From assembly GCA_028864875.1 (NCBI GenBank), contig JAGWLV010000004.1:1-38277 (forward strand): a DNA stretch of 38,277 bases, read 5' to 3'. The notes under the pieces are model-generated. The model saw nothing but the letters and a program-made list of their open reading frames with translations. It did no database searches and was not told where the DNA came from. The translations under genes were made by a program, and so were the position numbers. Origin of the DNA: Patescibacteria group bacterium (GTDB lineage Bacteria; Patescibacteriota; Minisyncoccia; Phycocordibacterales; SBAW01). This document shows, piece after piece, positions 30,953-38,277 of the stretch. Numbering within the stretch: position 1 is the stretch's first letter; each line of letters starts with the position of its first letter.

Positions 30953-31807
30953 TTATTGGTGCTCAGACTCGATGGTGCCGCTCATGGTGCGCAGTTCGTT
31001 GAGGAATTTTTTGCCTTCCTCCTTTGTGGGCGGCTTGCCATGCCAGCGGTAGTCGAACTCTATTTCTTTGATGCCCTTGCCGGGTATCGTGTGTGCGATG
31101 ATAAGGGTCGGCTTTTCATAAATTGCCTTGGCCTGCTCCACCGCGCTGATGACCGCGGCAATATTGTGGCCGTCGACCTCGAGCACGTGCCAATTAAAGG
31201 CCTCGTACTTGCGGCGCAGGTCTTCAAGCGGCATCACATCCTCGGTGTGGCCGTCTATTTGGATGTTGTTGCGGTCCATGATGGCAGTGAGGTTGTTGAG
31301 TTTATATGTGCCCGCAAACATCGCCCCCTCCCACACGTTGCCCGCGTCCTGCTCGCCGTCGCTCATGATGCAGTACACGCGGAAGGTGCGCTCGTCCATG
31401 CGCGCACCGAGCGCGTAGCCGACGGCTTGTGAGAGCCCGCTGCCCAAGGGACCGCTCGTCGTTTCAAGCCCGGGGAGGCGCAGACGCTCGGGGTGCCCCT
31501 GCAGACGGGAGCCGAACTTGCGCAGCGTGAGACACTCTTCGAGAGGAAAGTACCCTGCGTGCGCCATTGCTGCGTAGCGCACGGGGACGATGTGACCGTT
31601 GCTCAACATAAGCCTGTCCCGTTCGGCCCACTCCGAGTTGTGCGGGTCGTGATTGAGGATGTGGAAGTAGAGCGCGGCAAAGATGTCGGCCATGCCCAAG
31701 GGGCCCGCGGTGTGGCCCGAGCCTGCGGCAGTTAGCATTTCAACAATAGTCTTGCGGATGCCGAGCGCCTTCCCTTCTATATCTTTTATTTTTTGCTCAG
31801 AAATCAT
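30953..31807 (-). CDS. Transketolase, N-terminal subunit
   Basis: Thiamine diphosphate (pyrophosphate-binding) half, 284 residues from ATG 31807 (MISEQKIKDIEGKALGIRK); the frame is open upstream into the rpe-like gene. GSGHTAGPLGMADIFAALYF, LSNGHIVPVRYAAMA, TTSGPLGSGLSQAVGYALG and the cofactor motif MSDGEQDAGNVWEG...MDRNN are present. It follows the epimerase gene by ten bases and precedes the C-terminal subunit by six. In this organism it probably links the ribose and triose phosphate pools, since no transaldolase is encoded in the window. Confidence 0.95.
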   Translation of the reverse strand: MISEQKIKDIEGKALGIRKTIVEMLTAAGSGHTAGPLGMADIFAALYFHILNHDPHNSEWAERDRLMLSNGHIVPVRYAAMAHAGYFPLEECLTLRKFGSRLQGHPERLRLPGLETTSGPLGSGLSQAVGYALGARMDERTFRVYCIMSDGEQDAGNVWEGAMFAGTYKLNNLTAIMDRNNIQIDGHTEDVMPLEDLRRKYEAFNWHVLEVDGHNIAAVISAVEQAKAIYEKPTLIIAHTIPGKGIKEIEFDYRWHGKPPTKEEGKKFLNELRTMSGTIESEHQ

Positions 31808-31817
31808 GACTCGATAC

Positions 31818-32513
31818 TTATGGGCGGTTTGCTTCTTTTGAAAGGTCCACATACGCGGCGGCGATATCGTCCGCCTCCCACAGCGCGTGGCCGACAATGA
31901 GACGTGACGCGCCCACGGCGGCGAGGGCGTGCGCGTTTTCCATAGTAACCGCACCGTCCACCTGGAGAGGCAAAAGCGGGTAGCGCCGCCGCAGGCGCTC
32001 GAGCAGGTAGAGCGCGTGGCGGTCGAAGGGCTCGCCCTGGCGACCTTCGCGGTCTATACCCATCACTTGTACGAAGTCAAACTGGGCCTCAAGAGGTTCG
32101 AGCATGTCGGGTTGTTCTTGAGGTCCGAGCGCAACCCCCACCTGGATGGTGAAGGCGCCCGATTCCTCGCGCATGTCGACAAGTTGACCGACCGCTTGCA
32201 GGGCGCTCGGGGAGCGCGCGTGTATGACGATGCGCGATGCACCTGCGCGCGCGAAGCTCTGCGCATCAGCGCCCGGGTCCTCAATCATGAGGTCGAACTC
32301 GTAGTCTATTTCGTCCCACAGCGGGAGGCCGCCCCCTGCATCGACCGCCGACTCAAACCCGGTGCGGTCCTTGTAGGGCCACGTTTTGCCGCGCACGTAG
32401 CGGCCGTCGACAATGTCGACCTGCACACGCCGTGCGACCGCGCGGATGCGCTCGAGACGCTTCTTGAGGTCGTCAAAGGACGTGGGTAGGATTGCGGGAA
32501 TGATTTCTACCAT
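31818..32513 (-). CDS. Ribulose-phosphate 3-epimerase-like TIM barrel with altered metal site
   Basis: 231 residues from ATG 32513 (MVEIIPAILPTSFDDLKKRL). The overall pattern follows ribulose-phosphate 3-epimerase: IPAILPTSF, VDIVDGRYV, FDLMIEDPG, FVQVMGIDREGRQGEPF and LQVDGAVTMENAHAL. But of the four metal ligands (His, Asp, His, Asp) the two histidines are replaced: HVD is QVD (Gln31, Asp33) and HLM is DLM (Asp74). Asp33 and Asp186 remain. Between rpiB (13 bases upstream) and transketolase, so a pentose phosphate role is likely, but the chemistry may differ. A TAGAAT lies ten bases upstream. Confidence 0.8.
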   Translation of the reverse strand: MVEIIPAILPTSFDDLKKRLERIRAVARRVQVDIVDGRYVRGKTWPYKDRTGFESAVDAGGGLPLWDEIDYEFDLMIEDPGADAQSFARAGASRIVIHARSPSALQAVGQLVDMREESGAFTIQVGVALGPQEQPDMLEPLEAQFDFVQVMGIDREGRQGEPFDRHALYLLERLRRRYPLLPLQVDGAVTMENAHALAAVGASRLIVGHALWEADDIAAAYVDLSKEANRP

Positions 32514-32526
32514 CCTGCCTTCTATT

Positions 32527-32964
32527 CTATCCCAACTCCCCGATGCGTCTTCGGTGGCGCGCGTCGCCTGAAAAGGGCTCCCGCAGCCACGCAAGAGCGG
32601 CCTGTTGTGCTTCTTCCGGCGAAATGAGCCGCGCGCCGAGCGCCAGAATGTTTGCGTCATTGTGACGGCGGGATAAGAGCAGCGCATCGTGGCCGCCGCC
32701 ATAAAATTCCGCAGCGCGCGCGCCCCTGACACGATTGGCCGCCATAGCTTCGCCCTGCCCCGAGCCGCCTATTGCAATTCCCCTGCTCCCCTTTTCACTC
32801 GCCACAGCTTGTGCGAGCGGCTCGATGGTGAGCGGGTAGTCGTCGCCCGGCTGCAACTTGTGCGGGCCGAGGTCTTCCACCTCGAATCCCTGCCCTTCTA
32901 AAAATGTTGCGAGCGCTCCTTTGAGCTCAAACCCCGCGTGGTCGGATGCCAAGTAGACTTTCAC
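32527..32964 (-). CDS. rpiB: Ribose-5-phosphate isomerase B
   Basis: Interconverts ribose 5-phosphate and ribulose 5-phosphate. 145 residues starting at GTG 32964 (read as MKVYLASDHAGFELKG), with a GAGGGG site overlapping. IAIGGSGQGEAMAANRVRGARAA has Gly where E. coli-type enzymes have the catalytic Cys, but has Glu72 in GSGQGE, matching the actinobacterial form that uses Glu. HNDANILALGARL is also conserved. Four bases after gap, thirteen bases before the epimerase-like gene. Confidence 0.93.
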   Translation of the reverse strand: MKVYLASDHAGFELKGALATFLEGQGFEVEDLGPHKLQPGDDYPLTIEPLAQAVASEKGSRGIAIGGSGQGEAMAANRVRGARAAEFYGGGHDALLLSRRHNDANILALGARLISPEEAQQAALAWLREPFSGDARHRRRIGELG

Positions 32965-32968
32965 CCCT

Positions 32969-33985
32969 CTATTTAATCATGGTCCCTGCGGCTTTGACAT
33001 GCCGCAGAAGCGTGTGGGTATACCCCATTTCGTTGTCGTACCAGGCCAAGACTTTGACCAGATTGCCTCCCACAACCCGGGTCATGGGGAGGTCGACTAT
33101 CGAACCTTCGGGGCGACCGATTATGTCTGAAGAAACAAGCGGCTCGTCGGAAACTGCAAGTATTCCCTGCCAGCGCGGTGTCATGGCGGCGTCACTCAAA
33201 ATTTTATTTACCTCTTCTACGTTGGTGTCTCGTTTGGTCACGAATGTAAGGTCTACGTACGAGCCCGCAATGACTGGCACGCGCACTGCCATACCATCGA
33301 AAAATGGGATGCCTTGTACCGCTTTGGTCAGTGCAGTGGCGGCACCTGTTGATGACGGGACAATGTTGTGCGACCCCGCGCGTCCACGACGCTTGTCGCT
33401 GCCGCGGACTGCCGAGTCAACGGTGGATTGTGTTGCGGTGAGTGCATGCACGGTGTCGAGCAAGGCCTTCTCTATATCAAGCGCCTCTTCAAGCACTGCG
33501 ACGACCGGGCTCGCGGCGTTGGTGGTGCAACTGGCATTGGAAGTTATAGAACAGGTGGCCAACTTTTCTTCATTGACACCCATAAGCACGGTGGCCGCGT
33601 TGAGCATATCATCTTTGACTGGTGCAGAGATCACCACGCGCTTGGCGCCTGCGGCGATGTGCACGCTCGCCTTTTCAAAACTGTCGAACACGCCTGTCGA
33701 CTCGACCACAACATCTATAGCGAGGCGCTTCCATGGCAGCGTGGCGGGCTCCTTCTCCTGCAAAAATTCTATCCGCTTGGCGCCGACCATGAGCCCGCCT
33801 TGCATTGCGCTCACCTGTCCGGGGAATGCGCCATACACACTGTCGTGGCGCAACAAGTACGCGAGATTTTCTATATCACCGAGGTCGTTGATAGCAACGA
33901 TGTCGACGCCCGGGTCGTATGCAGCCGCGCGCAACAAGCAACGCCCGATGCGCCCGAACCCGTTGATAGCGACGCGTACCGCCAT
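32969..33985 (-). CDS. gap: Glyceraldehyde-3-phosphate dehydrogenase
   Basis: Oxidises glyceraldehyde 3-phosphate to 1,3-bisphosphoglycerate with NAD(P). 338 residues. Rossmann start VAINGFGRIGRCLLRAA, VVVESTGVF, active-site SNASCTTNAASPV with Cys153, and WYDNEMGYTHTLLRHV near the C-terminus. The start ATG is three bases after the stop of the Gmad2-like gene. Part of the rpiB, rpe-like, transketolase operon. Confidence 0.97.
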   Translation of the reverse strand: MAVRVAINGFGRIGRCLLRAAAYDPGVDIVAINDLGDIENLAYLLRHDSVYGAFPGQVSAMQGGLMVGAKRIEFLQEKEPATLPWKRLAIDVVVESTGVFDSFEKASVHIAAGAKRVVISAPVKDDMLNAATVLMGVNEEKLATCSITSNASCTTNAASPVVAVLEEALDIEKALLDTVHALTATQSTVDSAVRGSDKRRGRAGSHNIVPSSTGAATALTKAVQGIPFFDGMAVRVPVIAGSYVDLTFVTKRDTNVEEVNKILSDAAMTPRWQGILAVSDEPLVSSDIIGRPEGSIVDLPMTRVVGGNLVKVLAWYDNEMGYTHTLLRHVKAAGTMIK

Positions 33986-33988
33986 AGG

Positions 33989-34531
33989 TTAAAAGACAAC
34001 GGGCAAAATCAATTTCTGGTTTCCACCCGCTTTGATAATAACGAGTGCTCCCTGCGTGCCCGGTTGTTGAGCCGCAAATGTCAGTGTCACCTTAAACGCC
34101 AGCATCCCCGCCGGGGCGGCTGCAGCTGTTTCTTGGGCTTGGGCGGCGGCTATCGTCGCGCCGGTGCCGGCAAGCAACTCGACTGTCATCTCCCCGCCGC
34201 TGTACCAGTCTTTTTGAGCGGCACCGCTCACGGTCACCGGCGAGCTGTCGAGTACCGGCGCGGGCGGCAAATCGACGCGCACCTGCCCATCCACCGATGA
34301 GGCGTTGCCGGTGTATTCCACAAACGTCTTACCCCACGGTACTTTGCAGGTTTTCGGGAGGCCCACCTTGACCGGATAGAGTGTCGCGCACTCTTGAAAA
34401 TTCGTCGGCACCGGGCCAGGCTTGGGCGCGGATAGGTAGAGCCACCATGCCGCACCACCAAGTAGTGCCACAAGTATGAGTGCGAGCATCACTTTTACTA
34501 CCGGGTAAGAAAATATCGATGAGAATGACAT
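33989..34531 (-). CDS. Membrane-anchored Gmad2-like domain protein
   Basis: 180 residues: a membrane helix (14-34, VMLALILVALLGGAAWWLYL), then NFQECATLYPVKVGLPKTCK and GKTFVEYTG, resembling a short Cys motif I associate with patescibacterial proteins, then an Ig-like Gmad2 domain (about 82-180: VRVDLPPAPVLDSSPVTVSG, WYSGGEMTVELL, GALVIIKAGG). Probably faces outside. TATAAT (34542-34547) lies ten bases before the start, at the end of the upstream giant gene, so it may start the operon that runs into gap. Confidence 0.8.
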   Translation of the reverse strand: MSFSSIFSYPVVKVMLALILVALLGGAAWWLYLSAPKPGPVPTNFQECATLYPVKVGLPKTCKVPWGKTFVEYTGNASSVDGQVRVDLPPAPVLDSSPVTVSGAAQKDWYSGGEMTVELLAGTGATIAAAQAQETAAAAPAGMLAFKVTLTFAAQQPGTQGALVIIKAGGNQKLILPVVF

Positions 34532-34541
34532 GTGCCTTTTT

Positions 34542-34547
34542 ATTATA
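34542..34547 (-). promoter_or_regulatory. -10 box (TATAAT) for the Gmad2-like gene
   Basis: Consensus TATAAT on the minus strand across the stop codon of the giant surface gene, ten bases before the next ATG. No clear -35. Confidence 0.5.
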
Positions 34548-37500
34548 TCTCTTTAAAGTTGGGAACGAGTCCCAGGTTGACCGACGCGCTCGTCGTCGCG
34601 GTGCCGTCGCCGCAGGAAAGAGTGTATGTGGTCGGTCCGAAGATAAGCCCTGTCGGCGCCGAACCGTACCAAGGGTTGAGCCCGTTCCATGCGGGCATCC
34701 CGAACGTCAGCCCCGGAGTGGTGTTGCACGAGATGCCCGGCACCATCCCCACAATAGTCCAGAAGAGCTTCGACGCTTGTCCGGAGCTCACACGAGAGGG
34801 CGAAGCCGTAAGGATAATGCTCGAGGGCTTGGTGCCCGCGGGAGTGGAACCGATGACGATGGACCCGGAGCCGGCCGGGCAGGAGAGTTGGTATGTCCCC
34901 GCACCTACGCTCACCGAACCTGCCGCCGCTCCGTCGGTACTGAAGTTGACGCCGCTGGTCGGCCCGGACGGACAGCACCACGATACCGTCGCCTGGGTGC
35001 CGGGCGTGACCGATGACGCACTCGTATAGAGCGCGCACTGGCTGGAGCACGAGACAGGCGCCGTGCCGACACCTGTTTGGCATGACTGACTCGTGGTGAC
35101 CGAAGCGGTCGTCGACTGCGGACTGCCGTTTACCATGCATGAGAGCGTATAGGTGGTATTGCCAGCTCCAGTTATAGGCTGAGTCTGAGACGGCGCACTC
35201 TGCGGCACATTGTTGGTAGAGGCGGGAGCGACGATGCTGCTGTCTGGAGCCGTGACATTGCAGGAATTGGCGACAGCACCGGTTGCAGACCAGTAGAGAG
35301 AAGCGCGGTCACCACTCTTCACAAAGGCCGGAGTCACGCCGGAGGAACAGGAGGTATTGGCCGCGTTGCATGCAGTCAAAGAGAGTACCGCACCGGTGAC
35401 AGTCACGGTTGCCTGGGTGCTTACCGGCACACCCTCGGCCGCAGTGTTACAGGTGAGCGTGTAGGTAGTCGTGTTGTATAGAGGTCCGACCAAGATATTG
35501 GGGGGGCCTTGGTTGAAATCGGTGTTCGAGACGCTTGAGAAGTTGAGATGAAACCCGTCCGTGCCGACGGGGCCGGAATACGTTCCGGGCTTCCAGAAGC
35601 CGTTGCCATCGTATGCGCCGAAGCTTGCGGGTGCCAATTGCTGACCGTCTATCCAATAAACATCCGCAAGGTAACCATCAAAAGGAGACGTCGCGCCGTC
35701 GTATGTACTTATATAGTGAGGTCCGATTGCATCGAGCCCGAGTGACGCGTTTTGTGCCGGGTTGTTGAGTGTGGCGAAGGAGGTGATTTCCGAGCCGTCG
35801 ACATATACGCGGATGCGGTTGTTGGCTGCACTGTCCGGCTGAGTGGTATCTACCGCAACAACAATATGGTACCAGTGGCTCGGATCGCGAAAGATTTGGT
35901 TGGTGATGCGCCAACTGGAATTCCATCCTAAAATGCGCAATTGATCACCCGGAGAAAAGCTGACCGAGAAGAAGCCTGAGTCGGTTTGCGCAGAATTCGC
36001 CGCGTAGAGGTATTGGTAGGTGCCAAGTTGTCCGCGCTTGACCCACATTGAAAGCGTCGCGGTCGTGTTGCTACCCAGCGCGCCAAATGAGCGGCTTAGA
36101 TAGGGTGTTTGACTTCCGTCGAAGTGCATCGAATACGGAATAGTAAGCGCCGCAGGTGTCGAGGCGGACTTGAACGGTATGCCGGCAAAGGCAATGTAAG
36201 CGTATGTGTCGGTACTGTTGTTGTTTTCATAATTGTGGCTGCGCATCTTAAAGCCATTGGCGAACAAGTCGACGCTGCAATTGCTGTTATTGGTGCAACT
36301 GGCGTCGCCGTTTTCGGCCACACCGAGGTTGGCAAAGAGCCCGCGGTATGCGGGATTTTGGGTATCACGCGAAGTGTCGTATATGGTCCAGTTGGTGTAG
36401 GTATTAGAGCTGGAAATATCTTTTACCATCACAAACGCCGGCTTAAAACCAGTATAGACAAAAGGCCCGTCAGAGGCGCCGTTGGCGATATAGGTGCCTG
36501 CTTTTGAAAATCCTTCGCGGTTGGAGAAGAGATACGAAACGTACTGTGCGCCCGTGGTATTGAGAGGTCCTTGTGTCGTGACCGTCGAGTTTGAAACACT
36601 AAACAGCGAGCCGCTCAATGCTGCGTCAGTCGTGTTGAGCTTAAGGAATGAATTTGTACCAAGTGCCGAGAACCAGGTATACCAGTCGCCTGTCTGGTCG
36701 ATTCGCTTGTTGACAATGAAGTCCGGTTTGGTCGTGAGTGTATGCGCATAGCCGCTACTCGTACTTGGTGTGTATTTGATGACAATGACGCCCTGCGCGC
36801 CCGGACCGCCGGAGGAGGTGCCTCCGGCGTTGTCATAGCCAGAACCACCACCGCCGCCGCCATAGCCGCCGCCGGTGCCACCTGTCCCGGCACAACCAGA
36901 ACTTTGGCAACTCCCGCCGCCGCCCGCGCCGCCGCCGGAGCCATGAGTCGCATCCCATTCGGTGCCGGCGGCGCCTGTGGTGCCGGCAAACCCAGGATTG
37001 CCACCTGCGCCGCCTGCGCCGCCTGCGCCACCGCCATTTGCACCGGCGCCGCCGGCAAGACCGCTCGAGCCGCTCACCCAATCCGTGCCCTGCGACCCGC
37101 CATCGGCGCCGCCGCCGCCGGGAGCTCCGGAGGTTGCCCCCTGGTTACTTCCATTTCCCCCACGGGCACCGTTGCTAGTTGGGCCGGCCGCGCCGCCGCC
37201 GCCGCCACCACGGGTGCTGCCTCCATTGCCCCCTGAAGTCTTGATGCTGCCTATGCCGCTTGCGGATACACCGCCGGTGCCACCACCGCCGCCGTCTTGG
37301 TTGCTAACGCCCCCGGCACCGCCCTGGGCGCCTACGATGACCGCCGTGCCGGCCAGCGAGGCACAGTTGCTGGTCGAGTTGCATAGATAGGTGTCTCCGC
37401 CCGCGGAGGCGGGACTGCCGCCCGCGCCTATCGCCACGGTGACGGTCGAACCGGGAGTGAGAATCACGTTGGCCTGCTTCGAATACGCGCCGCCGCCGCC

Positions 37501-38277
37501 GCCAGAGCCGCCGCCGGCGACGTTTCCATTCCCACCCCCGCCACCTCCACCAATGACCTCGATACTGTTGTTGAAAGAGTTCCAATCGGAGGGCACAATC
37601 CACGCAGTGGCGGACGTCGAGGTAAGATAGATAGTCACCGGAGTGCCGCTGGTCGAGCCCCCTGTATACGATTCAACATCTATACCGGCGGCAGCCGACT
37701 TTTTCCACGCCCAAGCAGCGTATGAGTTCCCTGCCGCATTGACATCACCGGTAGGTGCCGCACACGAGCCGCCAACGGTAAAGCCATTGCTGCTGAATGC
37801 GGTCACCGAGCCGTTGTTGTCATTTTGTACCTGTGCGCCGCTCGTGTTGGAAAAGAGGTTGAAATTAGGCCCGCGCGCCGAGTCATCAACCGTGTTGTTG
37901 TAGGCGGCCCCGCGGTTTTTTATCCATACCAGGTCAGGTTGAAAATTGAGCACAATATTTTGAAGGGAGTTGTTGCCGGTGTAGGGTTGGGCGTCAAAGT
38001 AGCGATTGGGCAGGGTGATGCCGGGAGTTGCCGCGTTGGCGGTTGAGAGCGCCAGGTAGCCGCTCGGCGGCGCATACTTGTAGGAACCGCCCGACGTGCC
38101 GTTGTACGCCACGCCCGCAACACCTCCCTGTCCAAAGTTGACATACGTCTTGCCGTAGTAACTCGCGAGGCCCGGCGTGCCACCCTGCACGATGCCGATA
38201 TAGCCGGTACCGAGGGCGGGGTTGCCGCTGTTTTGCCAGGTGCCGTTTTTGGCAACGTACACCTTGCCCGAGTCGGC
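34543..38277 (-). CDS. Giant glycine-rich, lectin-like surface protein (N-terminus beyond window)
   Basis: At least 1244 residues; the frame is open to the right edge, so the true start lies outside (an internal GTG at 38260-38262 is not a credible start). From N to C: a first domain resembling repeats of marine phage structural proteins (FQPDLVWIKNRG, SNGFTVGG, YAAWAWKK), a long Gly-rich region (about 36780-37560), two further copies (FKPAFVMVKD, WTIYDTSRDT, FANGFKMRSHN), a LamG/concanavalin A-like domain (about 35500-36140: LSMWVKRGQLG, WYHIVVAVDTTQ, DGYLADVYWIDGQQL) and three or four Ig-like repeats with paired Cys to the C-terminus. No C-terminal membrane anchor or sorting motif is seen. 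Likely an adhesin or surface fibre. Confidence 0.88.
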   Translation of the reverse strand, partial: ADSGKVYVAKNGTWQNSGNPALGTGYIGIVQGGTPGLASYYGKTYVNFGQGGVAGVAYNGTSGGSYKYAPPSGYLALSTANAATPGITLPNRYFDAQPYTGNNSLQNIVLNFQPDLVWIKNRGAAYNNTVDDSARGPNFNLFSNTSGAQVQNDNNGSVTAFSSNGFTVGGSCAAPTGDVNAAGNSYAAWAWKKSAAAGIDVESYTGGSTSGTPVTIYLTSTSATAWIVPSDWNSFNNSIEVIGGGGGGGNGNVAGGGSGGGGGAYSKQANVILTPGSTVTVAIGAGGSPASAGGDTYLCNSTSNCASLAGTAVIVGAQGGAGGVSNQDGGGGGTGGVSASGIGSIKTSGGNGGSTRGGGGGGAAGPTSNGARGGNGSNQGATSGAPGGGGADGGSQGTDWVSGSSGLAGGAGANGGGAGGAGGAGGNPGFAGTTGAAGTEWDATHGSGGGAGGGGSCQSSGCAGTGGTGGGYGGGGGGSGYDNAGGTSSGGPGAQGVIVIKYTPSTSSGYAHTLTTKPDFIVNKRIDQTGDWYTWFSALGTNSFLKLNTTDAALSGSLFSVSNSTVTTQGPLNTTGAQYVSYLFSNREGFSKAGTYIANGASDGPFVYTGFKPAFVMVKDISSSNTYTNWTIYDTSRDTQNPAYRGLFANLGVAENGDASCTNNSNCSVDLFANGFKMRSHNYENNNSTDTYAYIAFAGIPFKSASTPAALTIPYSMHFDGSQTPYLSRSFGALGSNTTATLSMWVKRGQLGTYQYLYAANSAQTDSGFFSVSFSPGDQLRILGWNSSWRITNQIFRDPSHWYHIVVAVDTTQPDSAANNRIRVYVDGSEITSFATLNNPAQNASLGLDAIGPHYISTYDGATSPFDGYLADVYWIDGQQLAPASFGAYDGNGFWKPGTYSGPVGTDGFHLNFSSVSNTDFNQGPPNILVGPLYNTTTYTLTCNTAAEGVPVSTQATVTVTGAVLSLTACNAANTSCSSGVTPAFVKSGDRASLYWSATGAVANSCNVTAPDSSIVAPASTNNVPQSAPSQTQPITGAGNTTYTLSCMVNGSPQSTTASVTTSQSCQTGVGTAPVSCSSQCALYTSASSVTPGTQATVSWCCPSGPTSGVNFSTDGAAAGSVSVGAGTYQLSCPAGSGSIVIGSTPAGTKPSSIILTASPSRVSSGQASKLFWTIVGMVPGISCNTTPGLTFGMPAWNGLNPWYGSAPTGLIFGPTTYTLSCGDGTATTSASVNLGLVPNFKEI

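Noticed and set aside
29957-31807. Transketolase broken by a frameshift or nonsense mutation
   Set aside because: Each half has its own start and stop, complete domain boundaries and a six-base gap; split transketolases are well known.
36780-37560. CRISPR array or tandem DNA repeat in the glycine-rich region
   Set aside because: There are no regularly spaced identical repeats; the pattern is varied Gly codons in one long open frame.

Overview
The window reads as one contiguous piece of a GC-rich (near 60 % by eye) genome from the candidate phyla radiation / Patescibacteria, most likely a Parcubacteria-type lineage; the finer assignment (for example Kaiserbacteria-like) is a guess. The reasons are very dense packing, pared-down versions of universal proteins (ThrRS, PheRS, EF-Ts, RF1 and DnaE all lack domains), a sortase with many lineage-specific surface proteins, sugar metabolism limited to lower glycolysis plus the non-oxidative pentose phosphate reactions, and many housekeeping genes whose -10 box lies only 6-10 nt before the start codon, as expected for leaderless mRNAs. 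UGA is used as an ordinary stop, so the code is standard.

Layout. 1-2.6 kb (minus): rnc (cut by the edge), a nusB-NUDIX fusion, rpmF, a small Cys protein and rnhB. 2.6-8.0 kb (plus): dnaE, a GNAT-like gene, an orphan gene and a minimal thrS. 8.1-12.1 kb: cell-surface block with a DYGYADFAP-repeat protein carrying an internal VPYTG motif, an anchored Cys protein, a sortase and a CARDB-like protein. 12.1-18.3 kb: gyrB, a secreted ClpP-like protein, a small secreted protein, and pheS-pheT, where pheT carries an inserted NlpC/P60 peptidase-like domain. 18.3-20.4 kb (plus): a processive GT2 glycosyltransferase, a membrane-anchored thioredoxin-like protein and tRNA-Thr(UGU). 20.4-27.9 kb (minus): a TM protein, tsf, rpsB, a CapA-like protein, prfA, rpmE, a coiled-coil lytic transglycosylase, an AT-rich orphan, rplY and TM orphans. 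27.9-34 kb: a carbon module of fba, a divergent PfkB-family kinase, split transketolase, rpe-like, rpiB and gap. 34-38.3 kb: an anchored Gmad2-like protein and a giant glycine-rich, lectin-like surface protein that runs off the right edge.

How the parts fit: the metabolic module interconverts triose, pentose and hexose phosphates. The surface genes (sortase, repeat protein, GT2, CapA-like, transglycosylase, giant protein) suggest investment in the cell envelope and surface contacts. Translation genes are interspersed among them. Lineage-specific orphan genes tend to have their own promoter, a clear Shine-Dalgarno and a terminator, whereas many core genes look leaderless.

The most striking observation is the apparently intact papain-like (NlpC/P60) domain, with Cys-His-His spaced as in E. 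coli MepS/Spr, inside the B5 domain of phenylalanyl-tRNA synthetase beta. Other notable points are the NusB-NUDIX fusion, interlocked divergent promoters between fba and the PfkB kinase, an epimerase lacking two metal-binding His residues, and a phage-like domain architecture in the giant surface protein. No gene-free stretch exceeds about 175 bases. No CRISPR array, insertion sequence or rRNA was seen.
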